Positions 50,978-60,547 are shown, counted from the first letter of the stretch. The stretch is DNA of 64,000 nucleotides from Kitasatospora phosalacinea (GCF_030268885.1 NZ_BSSA01000024.1:47577-111576), one strand, 5' to 3'. Made by a program: numbers and translations. Notes: generated from the sequence alone by a model not told the origin.

Positions 50978-52053
50978 GCGGCGCGTTCCCGCGTGCGGGC
51001 GACCTCGCGCAGCAGGTGCTGCCAGGCGGTGGTGACGGCGGCGAGGTCGAAGTGGGCGAGGGCGTGCGAGCGGGCCGCGGTCGCGTACGGGGTGCGGTCG
51101 GTGGTGAGCAGGGTGCGCAGGGCCCCGGCGAGGGCGGCCGGGTCGCCGGGCGGGACCAGCAGGCCGCCCTCCCCGGGGCGGACCACGTCCGCGACCCAGC
51201 CGACGTCGGTGGCGACGGCGGGGAGGGCGGCCAGGGCGGCCTCGATCAGGACGCCGGGGACGCCCTCCGAGTCACTGGTGAGCAGCAGCAGGTCGGCGGC
51301 CCGGTACAGCGGGGCCGGGTCGTCCAGCGGGCCCAGCAGGTGGGTGCGCGGGCCGGGGGCGAGGGCGGCCCGCAGGGGGCCCTCGCCGGCCAGCGCGAGG
51401 TGGACGTCCGGGGGGAGCAGGGCGTGCGCGGCGAGGGCCAGGTCGGGGCGCTTCTCGGGGCTGAGCGCGCCGACCCAGGCGATCAGCGGGACGTCGGCGG
51501 GCAGGCCCAGCTCGGTGCGGGCGGCGGCCTTCGCGGCGGGGTCGGCGGCGGGCCGGAAGCGGTCGGCGGGGCGGGCGTTGGGGAGGGTGTGCAGGCGGCG
51601 GGCGGGCAGCCGGAAGCGGGTGCGCAGGACGTCCACGGCGTGCGGGGAGATCGCGGCGACGGCGGCGGCCCGGTGCAGGAGGGCGCCCACCCGCAGTCGG
51701 CGCAGCGGGTCGGCGGTCCAGTGCCTCGGGTCGCCGATGTTGACGTACACGAAGGGCGTCCGGGCGGCGAACAGGCCCAGTGCGCACGCCTGGAGGGTGG
51801 AGGAGCCGTGCGCGACCACCACGTCGGCGCGGGCCGCGAGCGTGCGCAGGGCGCGCAGGGTGGCGGGGTGGTGCCGGGAGGGGCCGAGCACGGGGACGGC
51901 CGCGTCGGGGGCGGCGTCGGGGTGCGGGTGCAGGGCTGCCAGTTCGGAGGGCTGGCCGCGCCGCAGCAGTTCCCGGTGCAGGTCGCGGGCGAGGCGCTGG
52001 GCGCCGCGGGCCCTGGGGTCGGTGATGACGTGGAGTACCCGCGGGTCGGCCAT
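50974..52053 (-). CDS. Glycosyltransferase, GT4 family
   Basis: 359 residues, GT-B fold. N-terminal VLHVITDPRARGAQRLARDLHRE, middle PLIAWVGALSPEKRPDLALAA, and the donor site YRAADLLLLTSDSEGVPGVLIEAALAALPAV with E-x7-E, all typical of retaining GT4 enzymes. The donor sugar is unknown. It is divergent from another GT4 gene at 52327, with a long inverted repeat between them. Confidence 0.88.
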   Translation of the reverse strand: MADPRVLHVITDPRARGAQRLARDLHRELLRRGQPSELAALHPHPDAAPDAAVPVLGPSRHHPATLRALRTLAARADVVVAHGSSTLQACALGLFAARTPFVYVNIGDPRHWTADPLRRLRVGALLHRAAAVAAISPHAVDVLRTRFRLPARRLHTLPNARPADRFRPAADPAAKAAARTELGLPADVPLIAWVGALSPEKRPDLALAAHALLPPDVHLALAGEGPLRAALAPGPRTHLLGPLDDPAPLYRAADLLLLTSDSEGVPGVLIEAALAALPAVATDVGWVADVVRPGEGGLLVPPGDPAALAGALRTLLTTDRTPYATAARSHALAHFDLAAVTTAWQHLLREVARTRERAA

Positions 52054-52094
52054 GGCGCCGAGAGTAGCGGGGCGGGGGCGGGTCGGGTGGCGAA

Positions 52095-52219
52095 ATCAGG
52101 GGGCCGGGGAACGGCGGGGCCGTGCTGCTTCGGGCCGCCCGAACAGAACCCGAAGCCGATGCGCGCACCGGCGGTGCGCCGGCGGCAGACCCGTGCCCGC
52201 CGTTCCCCGGGCCCCTGAT
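52095..52219. repeat. 125-bp element with 24-bp terminal inverted repeats
   Basis: 52095-52118 pairs with 52196-52219 in 23 of 24 positions. The 77-base interior contains its own hairpin (gcgcacc..ggtgcgc near 52163-52179). It lies between two divergent GT4 genes, with no gene inside. It could be a MITE-like element, a cruciform regulatory site or overlapping terminators; the length and arm quality exceed the other hairpins in the window. Confidence 0.7.
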
Positions 52220-52326
52220 CGCGCGTCCCACCGGACCCCTGATTCCGCTTTCGGCGGACGGGGGGCAGGTTCGGCTGGGATGCTGATCCGCGGTTCAGGG
52301 GGTGGCCCGGCGAGGGGGTTGGCGCG

Positions 52327-53463
52327 GTGCGCGTGGTGTACGTGATCGACAGTGTGAGCCGGGTGGGCGGCGCGGAGCAGGGGCTGGTGGCGATGGCTCC
52401 GTTGCTGGTGCGTTCGGGCGTGGAGTTGCACGTGGCCTTCCTGAAGGAGTCGCCGGGCGGCTTCCAGGAGGAGTTGCGGGCGGCGGGCGCGCAGGTGCAC
52501 CCGGTGCTGCGCGGGTCGCGGCGGGCGCGGGTGGCGGCGTTGCGGGCGGAGTTCCGGCGGCTGCGTCCGGACCTGGTGCACACGACGCTGTACGAGTCGG
52601 ACGTGCTGGGCCGGTCGGCGGCCTTCGCGGCGCGGGTGCCGGTGGTGTCGAGCCTGGTGAACTCCGCGTACGGGCCGGAGCACCTGCACGCGCGGGGGTT
52701 GAGCCCGTGGAAGGTGCGGGCGGCGCAGGCGGTGGACGCGGTGACGGCGCAGGGGGTGCGGCGGTTCCACGCGTTGACGGAGCACGTGGCGGGGGTGATG
52801 GCGGCGCGGTTGCGGGTGGCGCGGGGGCGGATCGACGTGGTGCCGCGGGGGCGGGACCCGCTGGTGCTGGGGCGGGTGGGGGCCGAGCGGCGGGCCCGGG
52901 TGCGGGCGGGGCTGGGGGTGGGCGAGGAGGTGCCGGTGGTGCTGGCGGCGGCCCGGCAGCAGTACCAGAAGGGCCTGGACGTGCTGGTGTCGGCGTGGCC
53001 GCGGGTGCGGGAGGCGCGGCCGGACGCGGTGCTGCTGCTGGCCGGGAGCCGGGGGGCGGAGACGGGGCGGTTGGAGGAGTTGGCGGCGGCGACGGGGGGC
53101 GTGCGGTTCCTGGGGCCGCGGGACGACGTGTTCGACCTGATGGCGGCGGCGGAGGTGTTCGCGGTGCCCTCGCGCTGGGAGGGGTTGGGGAGCGCGGCGA
53201 TGGAGGCGATGGGGGTGGGGGTGCCGCTGGTGTGCGCGGACGTGGCGGCGTTGCGGGAGACGGTGGGCGGTTCCGGGGAGTGTGCGCTGCTGGTGCCGCC
53301 GGAGCGGCCGGAGGCGCTGGCGGGGGCGCTGCTGCGGGTGCTGGAGGAGCCCGGGGAGGCGCTGGTGCGGGCGAAGGCGGCGCGGGCGCGCTTCCTGTCG
53401 GGGTACACGCTGGAGCGGGTGTCGGCGCGGATGGTGGAGTTCTACGGGCGCGCACTGGCCTGA
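52327..53463 (+). CDS. Glycosyltransferase, GT4 family
   Basis: 378 residues from the GTG at 52327. N-terminal VVYVIDSVSRVGGAEQGLVAM, middle VPVVLAAARQQYQKGLDVLV, and donor site VFAVPSRWEGLGSAAMEAMGVGVPLV with E-x7-E. It is a retaining GT4 enzyme of exopolysaccharide type. Codon use is strongly G-ending (gcgg and gtgg runs), more so than in the neighbours. It lies upstream of the Wzz-type operon but is separated from it by 319 bases. Confidence 0.9.
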   Translation: MRVVYVIDSVSRVGGAEQGLVAMAPLLVRSGVELHVAFLKESPGGFQEELRAAGAQVHPVLRGSRRARVAALRAEFRRLRPDLVHTTLYESDVLGRSAAFAARVPVVSSLVNSAYGPEHLHARGLSPWKVRAAQAVDAVTAQGVRRFHALTEHVAGVMAARLRVARGRIDVVPRGRDPLVLGRVGAERRARVRAGLGVGEEVPVVLAAARQQYQKGLDVLVSAWPRVREARPDAVLLLAGSRGAETGRLEELAAATGGVRFLGPRDDVFDLMAAAEVFAVPSRWEGLGSAAMEAMGVGVPLVCADVAALRETVGGSGECALLVPPERPEALAGALLRVLEEPGEALVRAKAARARFLSGYTLERVSARMVEFYGRALA

Positions 53464-53782
53464 CCCCGTACGGGCGGGCGGTGGCCGAACGGACCGGCGG
53501 GGGCCCGGAGCGCTTTTGATGACGTTGCGTCAGTTCGGGTGCGTGCGTCCGGAATCCGACCGGTGGCAGGTGTCAGTATGGCCAAAGTGCTTGCGCCGCA
53601 GGTCCGGGGCGGGAAGCATCGGTCGCAGGGGAGGACCGTGGGGGCGGTCTGGGACGTTCGCTTTTCCGCTAGCCGCTGCCGGGGGTGCACGCGGCCCGGC
53701 CGTACCGATGCGCGCCGCCCGTAGGGGCGGGTGCGGCTGTTGGGGCGCGTGTGCACCGTGACGAGGCGAGGGGAACCAACCG
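53464..53782. other. Leader region of the polysaccharide operon
   Basis: 319 bases, less GC-rich than the flanking genes. A short palindrome TGACG-ttg-CGTCA (53520-53532) and a TAG-containing patch near 53669 are candidates for control elements of the operon starting at 53783. Nothing decisive is visible. Confidence 0.4.
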
Positions 53783-55651
53783 GTGGAACCGGCAAATCTG
53801 TTCACCGTTCTGCGGCGGTACTGGCGGCTGCTGGCCGCCTGCACGGCGGCCGCGCTGGTCGTGGGTTTCCTGCTGACGCCGGCGGGCGACGCCGTGGACA
53901 ACGGGAAGTGGCAGTGCAAGGTCGCGATCACGCCGGTCGCGGGCGCGGCGGACACCGTGCGCGCCGACCAGGTGCTGTCGTACGCGCAGGGCTCGGCGGT
54001 GACGACGGCGGCGGCGCAGAAGCTGAACGTCAAGGACGTGGCGGCGCTGACCGCGCGCCGGACGGTGGCGGCGGAGTCGACGCAGATGCTGCTGTTCACC
54101 ACCACGGGCCCGACCCAGGCGGACTGCACGGGGCTGGCGCAGGCGCTGTCGGAGGCGACGATCACCGGCTACGCGCAGGAGTCGAAGAAGAGCGCCGACG
54201 AGTCGATCAAGCGGTTGCGGGCCCAGGCGGACGCCCAGCAGGCGCAGTTGGACGAGCTGCAGAAGTCGGTGAGCCGGGCCAACGCGAGCGATCAGGCCAA
54301 GCTGCAGCCGCAGTTGTCGACGGCGACGGCGGCGCTGACCAAGACCCTCGGGGCGATCGCCGACCTGCAGAACTACAGCCAGACCGACGCGATCCAGCAG
54401 TGGGGCTCGATCGACGCGAAGGAGCTCGGCGGCAGTCTGCTGTCCTCGCCCTCGCGCGGGGTGCGGCTGACGCTGGCGGTGGTGCTGGGCCTGTCGCTGG
54501 GCGTGGTGGCGGCGCTGATGCTGTCCCGGATGGACACCCGGCTGCGTTCCCGGGACGGCGCCGAGGAGGCGTTCAACCTGCCGGTGATCGGGGAGATCCC
54601 CCGGCTGTCGCGGCGGCTGCGGCGGCTGCACGAGCCGCTGGTGACGGCCCGTCCGGCGGACCCGGCGACCGAGGCGTTCCGTTCGCTGCGCTCGACGCTG
54701 CTGCTGACCGGCCCGGAGTCGCTGTCCGCGCAGTTGGGGCAGGGCGGCCTGGACCCGGACGAGCGGCGGGTGCGGCGGGCGGTGGGACCGGCGCCGGTGG
54801 TGCTGGTGATGTCGGGGCGTTCGGGCGACGGGCGGACCACGACGGTGGCGAACCTGGCGGCGGCGCTGGGCGAGACGGGCCGTCACGTGCTGGTGCTGGA
54901 CTGCGACTTCCGGCAGCCGGAGCTGAACGCCCACTTCGGGATGGACGAGGGCCCGGGCATGGCGGAGCTGCTGTCGGGCGAGCGGTTGGACGACCTGGCG
55001 GACCTGATCCGGCCGACCCGGGTGCCGAACGTGTCGCTGATCGCGGGCGGCCACGCCACCGCGTACCCGGCGGCGCTGGTGCTGCGCGCCGGGGAGGTGC
55101 TGGCGCTGGCCCGGCGGTACGCGGACGTGGTGCTGATCGACTCCTCGCCGCTGCTGAACGCGAACGACGCGTACGACCTGGTGCAGCACGCGGACGCGGT
55201 GCTGGTGACGCTGATGGCGGGCAACGTCCGCCCGGAGGAGGCGGACCGGGTCGCGGAGCTGCTGGCCCGCACCGGGGTGCCGGTGGCGGGGGTGGCGCTG
55301 CTGGGGGCGGAGGTCGCGACCGGGCGGCGGCACCGCGGGCTGCGGCTGCCGGGGCGCCTGGGCGGCCGGCCGGAGCCGGAGCCGGCCCGGGCGGCGCTGC
55401 CGCGTCCGGTGGCCGCCGCGCCGGCCCGGCCGGAGCCGCGCCCGGAGCCGCACGCCGAGCCGCGGCGGCCGGATCACCGGCGTCCCGAGCACCAGCGGGC
55501 GGCCGACGGCCGTCGCGAGCCGGTGTACGGGGTCGGGGAGGGTGCGGGCCGCCGGGACGGGACGACGAGCTGGGGCCGCCGCCCGGCGGAGCTGCCGCCG
55601 GAGGAGCCGGTGGAGACGACCATGCAGCTGCGGCTGGGCGAGGACCGGTGA
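53783..55651 (+). CDS. Wzz/BY-kinase-like chain-length protein
   Basis: 622 residues from the GTG at 53783 with AGGGGAA upstream. An N-terminal Wzz part has helices at about 15-32 and 228-248 with an external coiled-coil domain between. A cytoplasmic ATPase domain (about 285-520) follows. Its Walker A reads SGRSGDGRTT (344-353) with Arg351 where CapB/Wzc kinases have Lys. Walker A' LDCDFRQP (372-379) and Walker B VVLIDSSPLL are intact. The Arg/Pro-rich tail (520-622) has essentially no tyrosine cluster. It likely controls polymer length; tyrosine-kinase activity is doubtful. Confidence 0.85.
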   Translation: MEPANLFTVLRRYWRLLAACTAAALVVGFLLTPAGDAVDNGKWQCKVAITPVAGAADTVRADQVLSYAQGSAVTTAAAQKLNVKDVAALTARRTVAAESTQMLLFTTTGPTQADCTGLAQALSEATITGYAQESKKSADESIKRLRAQADAQQAQLDELQKSVSRANASDQAKLQPQLSTATAALTKTLGAIADLQNYSQTDAIQQWGSIDAKELGGSLLSSPSRGVRLTLAVVLGLSLGVVAALMLSRMDTRLRSRDGAEEAFNLPVIGEIPRLSRRLRRLHEPLVTARPADPATEAFRSLRSTLLLTGPESLSAQLGQGGLDPDERRVRRAVGPAPVVLVMSGRSGDGRTTTVANLAAALGETGRHVLVLDCDFRQPELNAHFGMDEGPGMAELLSGERLDDLADLIRPTRVPNVSLIAGGHATAYPAALVLRAGEVLALARRYADVVLIDSSPLLNANDAYDLVQHADAVLVTLMAGNVRPEEADRVAELLARTGVPVAGVALLGAEVATGRRHRGLRLPGRLGGRPEPEPARAALPRPVAAAPARPEPRPEPHAEPRRPDHRRPEHQRAADGRREPVYGVGEGAGRRDGTTSWGRRPAELPPEEPVETTMQLRLGEDR

Positions 55652-56751
55652 CCGGGCCGCGGGCCAGGGTGCTCTGGCTGGCCAAGGGCCTGGGCCGGGG
55701 CGGCGCGGAGCAGCTGCTGCTCAACTGCGTGCGCCACGCGGACCGTTCGCGCTACGCGATCGAGGTGGCGTACGTGCTGCCGCACAAGGACGCGCTGGTC
55801 CCGGCGCTGGCGGCGGCGGGCGTGCCGGTGCACTGCCTGGGCGGCGCGCCGGGGCGGCGCTGGCCGCTGCGGCTGCGGGCGCTGCTGGCGGAGCGCCGCT
55901 ACGACCTGGTGCACACCCACATGCCGGTGCCCGCGGTCGCGGCGCGGCTGCTGACGCTGGGGCGGGGCGGGCCGCGGCTGGTGCACACCGAGCACAACCT
56001 GTGGGAGCGCTACCGGCTGCCGACCCGTTGGGCGAACGCGCTCACCTACCGGCGCAACGACGCGGTGGTCGCGGTGTCGCACGCGGTGGCGGACGGGATC
56101 GCGGCGGGCGGCGGGCGGCACCGGGCGGGCGAGTGGCTGACGGTGGTGCACCACGGGCCGGACCTGGGCGACGCCCCGTCGGGCCCGGCGGCGCGGCGCG
56201 CGGCGCGGGAGGAACTCGGGCTGCCGCAGGACGCGTTGGTGGTCGGCACGGTCGGCAACCTGACGGCGAAGAAGGACCAGGCGTCCCTGCTGGCGGCGTT
56301 CGCGCTGCTGCGCGGGCACCGGCCGGAGGCCCGGCTGGTGCTGGTCGGGTCGGGGCCGCTGGAGGCCGAGTTGCGGTCGCGGGCGGGCGAGGGGGTGCTG
56401 TTCGCGGGCATGCGCGCGGACGTGCCCGCGCTGCTGCCGGGCTGGGACGTGTTCTGCCTCAGCTCGCGCCAGGAGGGCCTGCCGGTGGCGCTGATGGAGG
56501 CGATGGCCTCGGGCCTGCCCTCGGTGGTGACCCGGGTCGGCGGCGTCCCGGAGATCGTGGACGACGGCGTGGAGGGCCGCCTGGTGGCGCCGGGCGATCC
56601 GGCCGGACTGGCGTCCGCCCTGGTCGAGTTGGCCGATCCGGGCCTGCGGGCGCGGATGGGCGCGGCGGCCCGCGAGCGGTCGAGGTCCTTCGACGTGGCG
56701 GGGGCGCAGCAGGCGGTGGAGCGGGTGTACGCGCGGGTCCTGGCGAACTGA
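55648..56751 (+). CDS. Glycosyltransferase, GT4 family
   Basis: 367 residues from the GTG at 55648, which overlaps the stop of the Wzz-like gene (GTGA). Motifs: VLWLAKGLGRGGAEQLLLNC, DLVHTHMPVPAVAARLL, LVHTEHNLWERYRLP, VGTVGNLTAKKDQASLLAAF and the donor site CLSSRQEGLPVALMEAMASGLPSV with E-x7-E. It belongs to the coupled operon 53783-60547 and probably adds a sugar to the repeat unit. Confidence 0.92.
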   Translation: MTGPRARVLWLAKGLGRGGAEQLLLNCVRHADRSRYAIEVAYVLPHKDALVPALAAAGVPVHCLGGAPGRRWPLRLRALLAERRYDLVHTHMPVPAVAARLLTLGRGGPRLVHTEHNLWERYRLPTRWANALTYRRNDAVVAVSHAVADGIAAGGGRHRAGEWLTVVHHGPDLGDAPSGPAARRAAREELGLPQDALVVGTVGNLTAKKDQASLLAAFALLRGHRPEARLVLVGSGPLEAELRSRAGEGVLFAGMRADVPALLPGWDVFCLSSRQEGLPVALMEAMASGLPSVVTRVGGVPEIVDDGVEGRLVAPGDPAGLASALVELADPGLRARMGAAARERSRSFDVAGAQQAVERVYARVLAN

Positions 56752-56772
56752 ACGGGTGGGGCGGAGCACGAC

Positions 56773-57819
56773 GTGGGTGGCGAACTGACGTACCGCGGGC
56801 TGGAGTCGGGGGACGTTCCGGCGGTGCTGGAGCTGTTGACGGCCTCGCTGGCGGGCGGTCCGACCGGGCGGCGCAGTGCCGGTTTCTTCGACTGGAAGCA
56901 CCGGGCGAACCCGTTCGGGTCGAGTCCGGGCCTGGTCGCGGTGGCGGCGGACGGGCGGGTGGTGGGGGTGCGGCTGTTCCTGCGCTGGTCCTGGCGCGGG
57001 GAGGGCGGCCGCGAGGTGCGGGCGGTGCGTCCGGTGGACACCGCGACGCACCCGGACTTCCGGGGGCGCGGGATCTTCCGCCGCCTGACCACCGAGCTGC
57101 TCGAACGGGTCGCCGGCGAGGCCGAGTTGGTGTTCAACACGCCGAACGGGAACAGCCTGCCGGGCTACCTGAAGATGGGCTGGCGGGAGCTGGGCCGCGT
57201 CCCGGTGGCGCTGCGGGTGGCCCGGCCGGTGTCCTTCGCCCGCGGGGCCCGGGCGGCGCTGGCCCGGCGGCCCGGCCCCTCGGGGCCGCTGCGCTGCGAA
57301 CTGCCGTCCGCCGCCGAGTGGCTGGCCGCGCCGGACGCCCGGCGGGCGGCCCAGCTGGCCGAGCTGCTGGCCGAGCGCGAGCGGGCGGACGCGGCCGAGA
57401 GGCGGCTGCACACGGTGCGCACCGCCGCCTACCTGGAGTGGCGGTACGGGGCGGCGCCGGGCCTGGACTACCGGGTGGTGACGGTCGAACGGGGCGGTGA
57501 GCTGGTCGGGTTGGCGTTCGGGCGGCCGCGGCGGCGCGGCCCGCTGGCCGAGTTCACGCTGGCCGAGCTGATCGTCCGCCCGGGCGACCGGGTCGCGGCG
57601 GCGCAGCTGCTGCGCCTGGCCGCGTCCTGCGGCTGCGACCACGCGGCCACCCACCTGGCCCCCGGCACCGAGGCGGCCGCGGCCGGGCTGCGGGCGGGCT
57701 GCGTGCGGGCGCCGCGCACCGGCATGGTGCTGGCGGCCCGCACCCCGACCGGCCCGCTGCCCCGGGGGCGCACCCTCGCCGACTGGCGGTTCAGCCTCGG
57801 CGACCTGGAGGTCTTCTGA
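56773..57819 (+). CDS. GNAT-family acetyltransferase of the polysaccharide operon
   Basis: 348 residues from the GTG at 56773, GGAG six bases upstream. The N-terminal half has the GNAT acetyl-CoA motif (DTATHPDFRGRGIFRRLTTEL) and FNTPNGNSLPGYLKMGW. The second half looks like a further GNAT-like or FemAB-like module (LEWRYGAAPGLDYRVVTVER). It may acetylate an amino sugar or the polymer. Its stop overlaps the next start (TGATG), so it is coupled to the membrane protein. Confidence 0.8.
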   Translation: MGGELTYRGLESGDVPAVLELLTASLAGGPTGRRSAGFFDWKHRANPFGSSPGLVAVAADGRVVGVRLFLRWSWRGEGGREVRAVRPVDTATHPDFRGRGIFRRLTTELLERVAGEAELVFNTPNGNSLPGYLKMGWRELGRVPVALRVARPVSFARGARAALARRPGPSGPLRCELPSAAEWLAAPDARRAAQLAELLAERERADAAERRLHTVRTAAYLEWRYGAAPGLDYRVVTVERGGELVGLAFGRPRRRGPLAEFTLAELIVRPGDRVAAAQLLRLAASCGCDHAATHLAPGTEAAAAGLRAGCVRAPRTGMVLAARTPTGPLPRGRTLADWRFSLGDLEVF

Positions 57820-59348
57820 TGGCGGTGCTGACCGCCGCGCGCCCCGCCCGTCGGCGGGCGCGCCCGCTGGCCCGGCTGTCCGGGGCGGTGCGGCGCGGGC
57901 GGCTGACCGCGCTGGCCTGGCTGCTGGTGCTGGGCTACGTGACGGTGTTCGTGCTGGCCATGGTGCACACCTCGTACGACACCTGGGGGGCGCTGCTGGT
58001 GGCGCCCGCGCTGATGGCGGTCGGGACGCCGGTCCTGGCGCGGGTCGCGGCGGGCAACCCGGAGCGCGGGGTGTTCAAGCTGCTGATGGTGGCGATGGCG
58101 GCGAAGCTGGCCTGCGCCTTCCCGCGGTACCTGATGGCGTTCGTGCTCTACGGCGGCGCGGCGGACGCCAAGATGTACCACCAGAAGGGCTCCGAGCTGG
58201 CCCGCTACCTGACCACCGCCGACCTGTCCGCGGGCCTGCACTACGACCTGGGGATGAAGGTCGCGGGCACCGGTTTCGTGATCATCGTGACCGGGGTGGT
58301 GTACGCGGTGACCGGGCCGACCCTGGTCGGCGGGTTCCTGGTGTTCTCCTGGCTGGGTTTCTGGGGGCTGCTGTTCTTCTGGCGGGCGCTGCAGATCGCC
58401 TTCCCGGAGGCCGACTCGCGCCGCTACGCGAAGCTGGTGTTCTTCCTGCCCTCGCTGCTGTTCTGGCCGTCCAGCATCGGCAAGGACGCCTGGATGATGT
58501 TCTGCCTGGGCCTGACCACGTACGGGGTGGCGCGGCTGCTGGACCGGCGGTTCGGGGCGTTCGCCTGCATCGCGCTGGGGTCGCTGGGGACGGCGATGGT
58601 GCGGCCGCACGTGACGGTGCTGGCGGGTGCGGGCCTGAGCGTGGCGTACCTGCTGCGCAGGCGGCCGCAGCAGGTGTCGGCGCTGGGGCCGCTGCGGACG
58701 GTGCTGACGGCGGCGGTGCTGGGCGTGGGCGTGATGCTGATGCTGCAGCAGGTGTCGGCCTTCTTCGGCACCAACGGCACCGGCGGGGACGCGGTCAACC
58801 AGGTGCTGTCGGAGACCTCGCGGCGCACCTCGCAGGGCGACTCGGTGATCAACGCGGCGACCGCGGACGAACCGGCGCCCGCGTTCAGCCTGAACCCGCT
58901 GAAGCTGCCGGTGTCGGTGGTGAGCGTGCTGTTCCGGCCGTTCCCGTTCGAGGCGTCGAACCTCCAGAACCTGATCCAGTCGGTGGAGTGCTTCGCGCTG
59001 CTGGTGATGTTCGTGCGGGCCTGGCCGCAGTTGGCGCGCGTCCCGAAGCTGTTCGTGCAGCGCTCGTACGTGGCCTTCACCGCGGTGTACACGCTGCTGT
59101 TCTGCTGGGCGTTCTCGACCATCAACAACATGGGCATCCTGTCCCGCGAGCGGGTGCAGGTGCTGCCGCTGGTCCTGGTGCTGCTGGCGATCCCGCGGCC
59201 GGCCCCGGCCCGTCCGGCGCGCAGCCGCCGCCCGCCGCTGTGGCGGGTCCAGCCGGGCCAGTGGGGCGCCGCGCGCCAGGGCCCAGAGCCTCCGGTCGCC
59301 GTCGGCGCACCGGATCCGTCACGAACCCAGGGGGGCTCGACCTCATGA
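57819..59348 (+). CDS. Putative polysaccharide polymerase (Wzy-like membrane protein)
   Basis: 509 residues with about ten membrane helices and a periplasmic loop near 300-360 (ending around ADEPAPAFSLNPLKLP). The segment FFLPSLLFWPSSIGKDAWMM is a signature of a polymerase-like group found in actinobacterial exopolysaccharide loci. Position in the operon between GT, acetyltransferase and aminotransferase genes supports a Wzy role. The C-terminal tail is Pro/Arg-rich. Sequence alone does not prove polymerase activity. It is coupled on both sides. Confidence 0.7.
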   Translation: MAVLTAARPARRRARPLARLSGAVRRGRLTALAWLLVLGYVTVFVLAMVHTSYDTWGALLVAPALMAVGTPVLARVAAGNPERGVFKLLMVAMAAKLACAFPRYLMAFVLYGGAADAKMYHQKGSELARYLTTADLSAGLHYDLGMKVAGTGFVIIVTGVVYAVTGPTLVGGFLVFSWLGFWGLLFFWRALQIAFPEADSRRYAKLVFFLPSLLFWPSSIGKDAWMMFCLGLTTYGVARLLDRRFGAFACIALGSLGTAMVRPHVTVLAGAGLSVAYLLRRRPQQVSALGPLRTVLTAAVLGVGVMLMLQQVSAFFGTNGTGGDAVNQVLSETSRRTSQGDSVINAATADEPAPAFSLNPLKLPVSVVSVLFRPFPFEASNLQNLIQSVECFALLVMFVRAWPQLARVPKLFVQRSYVAFTAVYTLLFCWAFSTINNMGILSRERVQVLPLVLVLLAIPRPAPARPARSRRPPLWRVQPGQWGAARQGPEPPVAVGAPDPSRTQGGSTS

Positions 59349-60547
59349 CGACCGACCAGAACCGCCCCGCCGTCCTCGGCGGTGCGCCCGCCTTCCCCGA
59401 CGGCCTGCCGCTGACCCGCGTCCGGGTGCCCGACCGGGAGGGGCTGCTCGGGCGGCTGGCCGGGGTGCTGGACTCCGGGATGCTGACCAACGGGCCGACC
59501 GTGCGCCAACTGGAGGAGCGGGCGGCCGAGTTGATGCAGGTGCCGCACGTGGTGGCGGTGTCCAACTGCACGGCCGGGCTGATGCTGGTGCTGCAGGCCG
59601 CGGGGGTGGACGGGCGGCGGCCGGTGCTGATGCCGGGCTTCACCTTCTCGGCGACCGCGCACGCCGCGCACTGGGCGGGCGGCAGCCCGCTGTTCGCGGA
59701 GGCCCGGGAGCAGGACATCACCCTGGACCCGGCCGACGCGGAGGCCCGGCTGAAGGCGGCCGACTCCCCCGCCGCGGTGATGGCCACCCACGTGTACGGC
59801 ACGCCCTGCCAGGTCGAGGAGCTGCAGCGGATCGCCGACGCGGCGGGGGTGCCGCTGGTGTACGACGCGGCGCACGGCCTGGGGTCGAAGCGGCGCGACG
59901 TGCCGGTGGGCAACTTCGGCCTGGCCGAGGTGTTCTCGATGAGCCCGACCAAGGTCGCGGTGGCAGGCGAGGGCGGCCTGGTCGCCACCCGGGACGCCGC
60001 GCTCGCCGAGACCCTGCGCACCGCCCGCGACTACGGCAACCCGGGTGACTACGACACCCTGTTCCCCGGCCTGAACGCCCGGATGAGCGAGCTGCACGCC
60101 GCGGTCGGCCTGACCTGGCTGGCCGGGCTGCCCGAGCGGGTGGCCCACCGCGGCGCGCTGGTCGCCGAGTTCGCCCGGGCCGCGGCGGGCGTGCCGGGCC
60201 TGCGCCTGGCCCTGCCGGAGGAGGGCGACACCTCGACCTTCAAGGACCTCACGCTGGTCCTGGACACCGGGGCGTTCGGCCTGGACAACCGGCAGCTGGC
60301 CGCGGCGCTGAAGACGGAGGGCATCGACACCCGCCGCTACTTCTTCCCGCCGGTCCACCGGCAGAAGTCGTACGCCCACCTCGGGCAGGCTGAGGAGCTA
60401 CCGCGCACCGACCGGCTGGCGGCCTCGGTGCTGACCGTCCCGCTGTGGTCGCACATGGACGCGGCGACGGTGCGCCGGGTCGCCGACGCGGTGGTGCGTG
60501 TCCAGCCCTTCTCGGCGGAGGTCGCGGCCGCGGTCGGGCGCGTCTGA
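59345..60547 (+). CDS. DegT/DnrJ/EryC1-type sugar aminotransferase
   Basis: 400 residues. PLP-binding residues are visible: Asp174 in VYDAAHGLGS and Lys203 in FSMSPTKVAVAGEGG. The N-terminal SGMLTNGPTVRQLEER and VSNCTAGLMLVLQAAGV are family-typical. It would transfer an amino group to a keto sugar nucleotide, as PglE does in bacillosamine synthesis. Its ATG overlaps the stop of the polymerase-like gene (ATGA). It is the last gene of the operon 53783-60547. Confidence 0.92.
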   Translation: MTTDQNRPAVLGGAPAFPDGLPLTRVRVPDREGLLGRLAGVLDSGMLTNGPTVRQLEERAAELMQVPHVVAVSNCTAGLMLVLQAAGVDGRRPVLMPGFTFSATAHAAHWAGGSPLFAEAREQDITLDPADAEARLKAADSPAAVMATHVYGTPCQVEELQRIADAAGVPLVYDAAHGLGSKRRDVPVGNFGLAEVFSMSPTKVAVAGEGGLVATRDAALAETLRTARDYGNPGDYDTLFPGLNARMSELHAAVGLTWLAGLPERVAHRGALVAEFARAAAGVPGLRLALPEEGDTSTFKDLTLVLDTGAFGLDNRQLAAALKTEGIDTRRYFFPPVHRQKSYAHLGQAEELPRTDRLAASVLTVPLWSHMDAATVRRVADAVVRVQPFSAEVAAAVGRV

